Below are positions 38,176 to 38,792 of a stretch of 38,792 nucleotides of DNA, piece by piece; position 1 is the first letter of the stretch, and the number at the start of each line of letters is the position of its first letter. The DNA lies in the NCBI GenBank assembly GCA_030042035.1, contig JASIAN010000290.1:1-38792 (forward strand), written 5' to 3'. This DNA comes from Alphaproteobacteria bacterium. Its GTDB lineage: Bacteria; Pseudomonadota; Alphaproteobacteria; ATCC43930; CGMCC-115725. Under the pieces are notes generated by a model. That model was not told where the DNA came from. It did no database searches and saw only the letters and a list, made by a program, of their open reading frames with translations. Both the position numbers and the translations under genes were made by a program.

Positions 38176-38792
38176 ATGCCGCTGACCCAGGACCTCGGCC
38201 GGTTTGTCGCCGGCCTCAGCTTTGAGAATGTGCCGCCGGAGGCGGTCGCGGTTGCCCGCACCGGCTTTATCGACACGATCGCGACGATGATCGCCGGCGC
38301 CCATGACCCGGCCCCGCAACTCTTGCGCCGCGGCCTCGCGCCCGCCCAAGGCCCCGCGAGCCTCTATTTCTCCGGCGACAGCGCGCCGGCACCGGAGGCG
38401 GCGTGGATCAACGGCACCGCCGGCCACGCGCTCGATTACGACGATGTCGGCTGCCGCGGCCACGTCTCGACCGTGCTGGTGCCGGCGATCATTGCCGAGG
38501 CGGAGACGCTCGGGCTCGGCGGCCGCGGCATGCTGGCGGCCTATGTCGCCGGCTATGAGACGTGGGCCGAGCTCTCCGAGCGCGACCCCGGCCATCATCA
38601 CGTCAAGGGCTGGCACCCAACCGGCATTTTCGGCGCGATCGGCGCTGCCGCGGCGTGCGCCAAGCTGCGCCGGCTCGGCGCCCAAGAGGCGACAATGGCG
38701 CTGGCGCTGGCGGCCTCGCAGGCCGGCGGCATCATGGCCAATTTCGGCACGATGACAAAGCCGTTCCATGCCGGCCGCGCGGCCCATGCCGG
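38176..38792 (+). CDS. MmgE/PrpD family protein (N-terminal part, truncated by window end)
   Basis: MPLTQDLGRFVAGLSFENVPPEAVAVARTGFIDTIATMIAGAHDPAPQLL...WINGTAGHALDYDDVGCRGHVSTVLVPAIIAEAE...GWHPTGIFGAIGAAAACAKL; upstream in-frame start at 38164 possible. Confidence 0.92.
   Translation, partial: MPLTQDLGRFVAGLSFENVPPEAVAVARTGFIDTIATMIAGAHDPAPQLLRRGLAPAQGPASLYFSGDSAPAPEAAWINGTAGHALDYDDVGCRGHVSTVLVPAIIAEAETLGLGGRGMLAAYVAGYETWAELSERDPGHHHVKGWHPTGIFGAIGAAAACAKLRRLGAQEATMALALAASQAGGIMANFGTMTKPFHAGRAAHA

Overview
GC-rich (alphaproteobacterial-looking) chromosomal window, densely packed with mostly ordinary metabolic genes. From left to right: a phosphotransferase fragment, a small lipoprotein, DUF3108 and CapD-like NDP-sugar epimerase genes; a cyclic-nucleotide-gated K+ channel; DUF1330; glutaryl-CoA dehydrogenase; an aromatic amino-acid block (chorismate mutase fusion, hisC, tyrC) divergent from metX-metW-phosphodiesterase; an MHS-type MFS transporter; two methyltransferases and gshB; a complete RND efflux operon (mdtA-mdtB-mdtC-outer membrane factor); gluQRS; and a catabolic-looking cluster (LLM oxidoreductase, two tandem AAHS-type MFS paralogs, DSD1-type aldolase, TauD-like dioxygenase, second LLM oxidoreductase). 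It ends with an alpha/beta-hydrolase-like gene, rsmA, a lipoprotein and a truncated MmgE/PrpD gene. The strongest unexplained structure is an AT-richer segment (about 32475-33305) between the DSD1 aldolase and tauD. It carries a two-gene cassette (a 2-TM membrane protein and a ~100 aa protein that may be Cas2/SinR-like) and is bracketed by a 57-bp direct repeat (56/57 identical) made from the 3' end of the aldolase gene, as if a small module had integrated there. Other notable items are a ~110-residue low-complexity Ala/Thr/Asn/Ser insertion in the MdtC-like pump, a chorismate mutase fused to a ~200 aa extra domain, and four different families of intergenic palindromic repeats, one of which appears to supply the start of a coding region. 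No rRNA, tRNA, CRISPR array, phage or IS transposase was found by eye.
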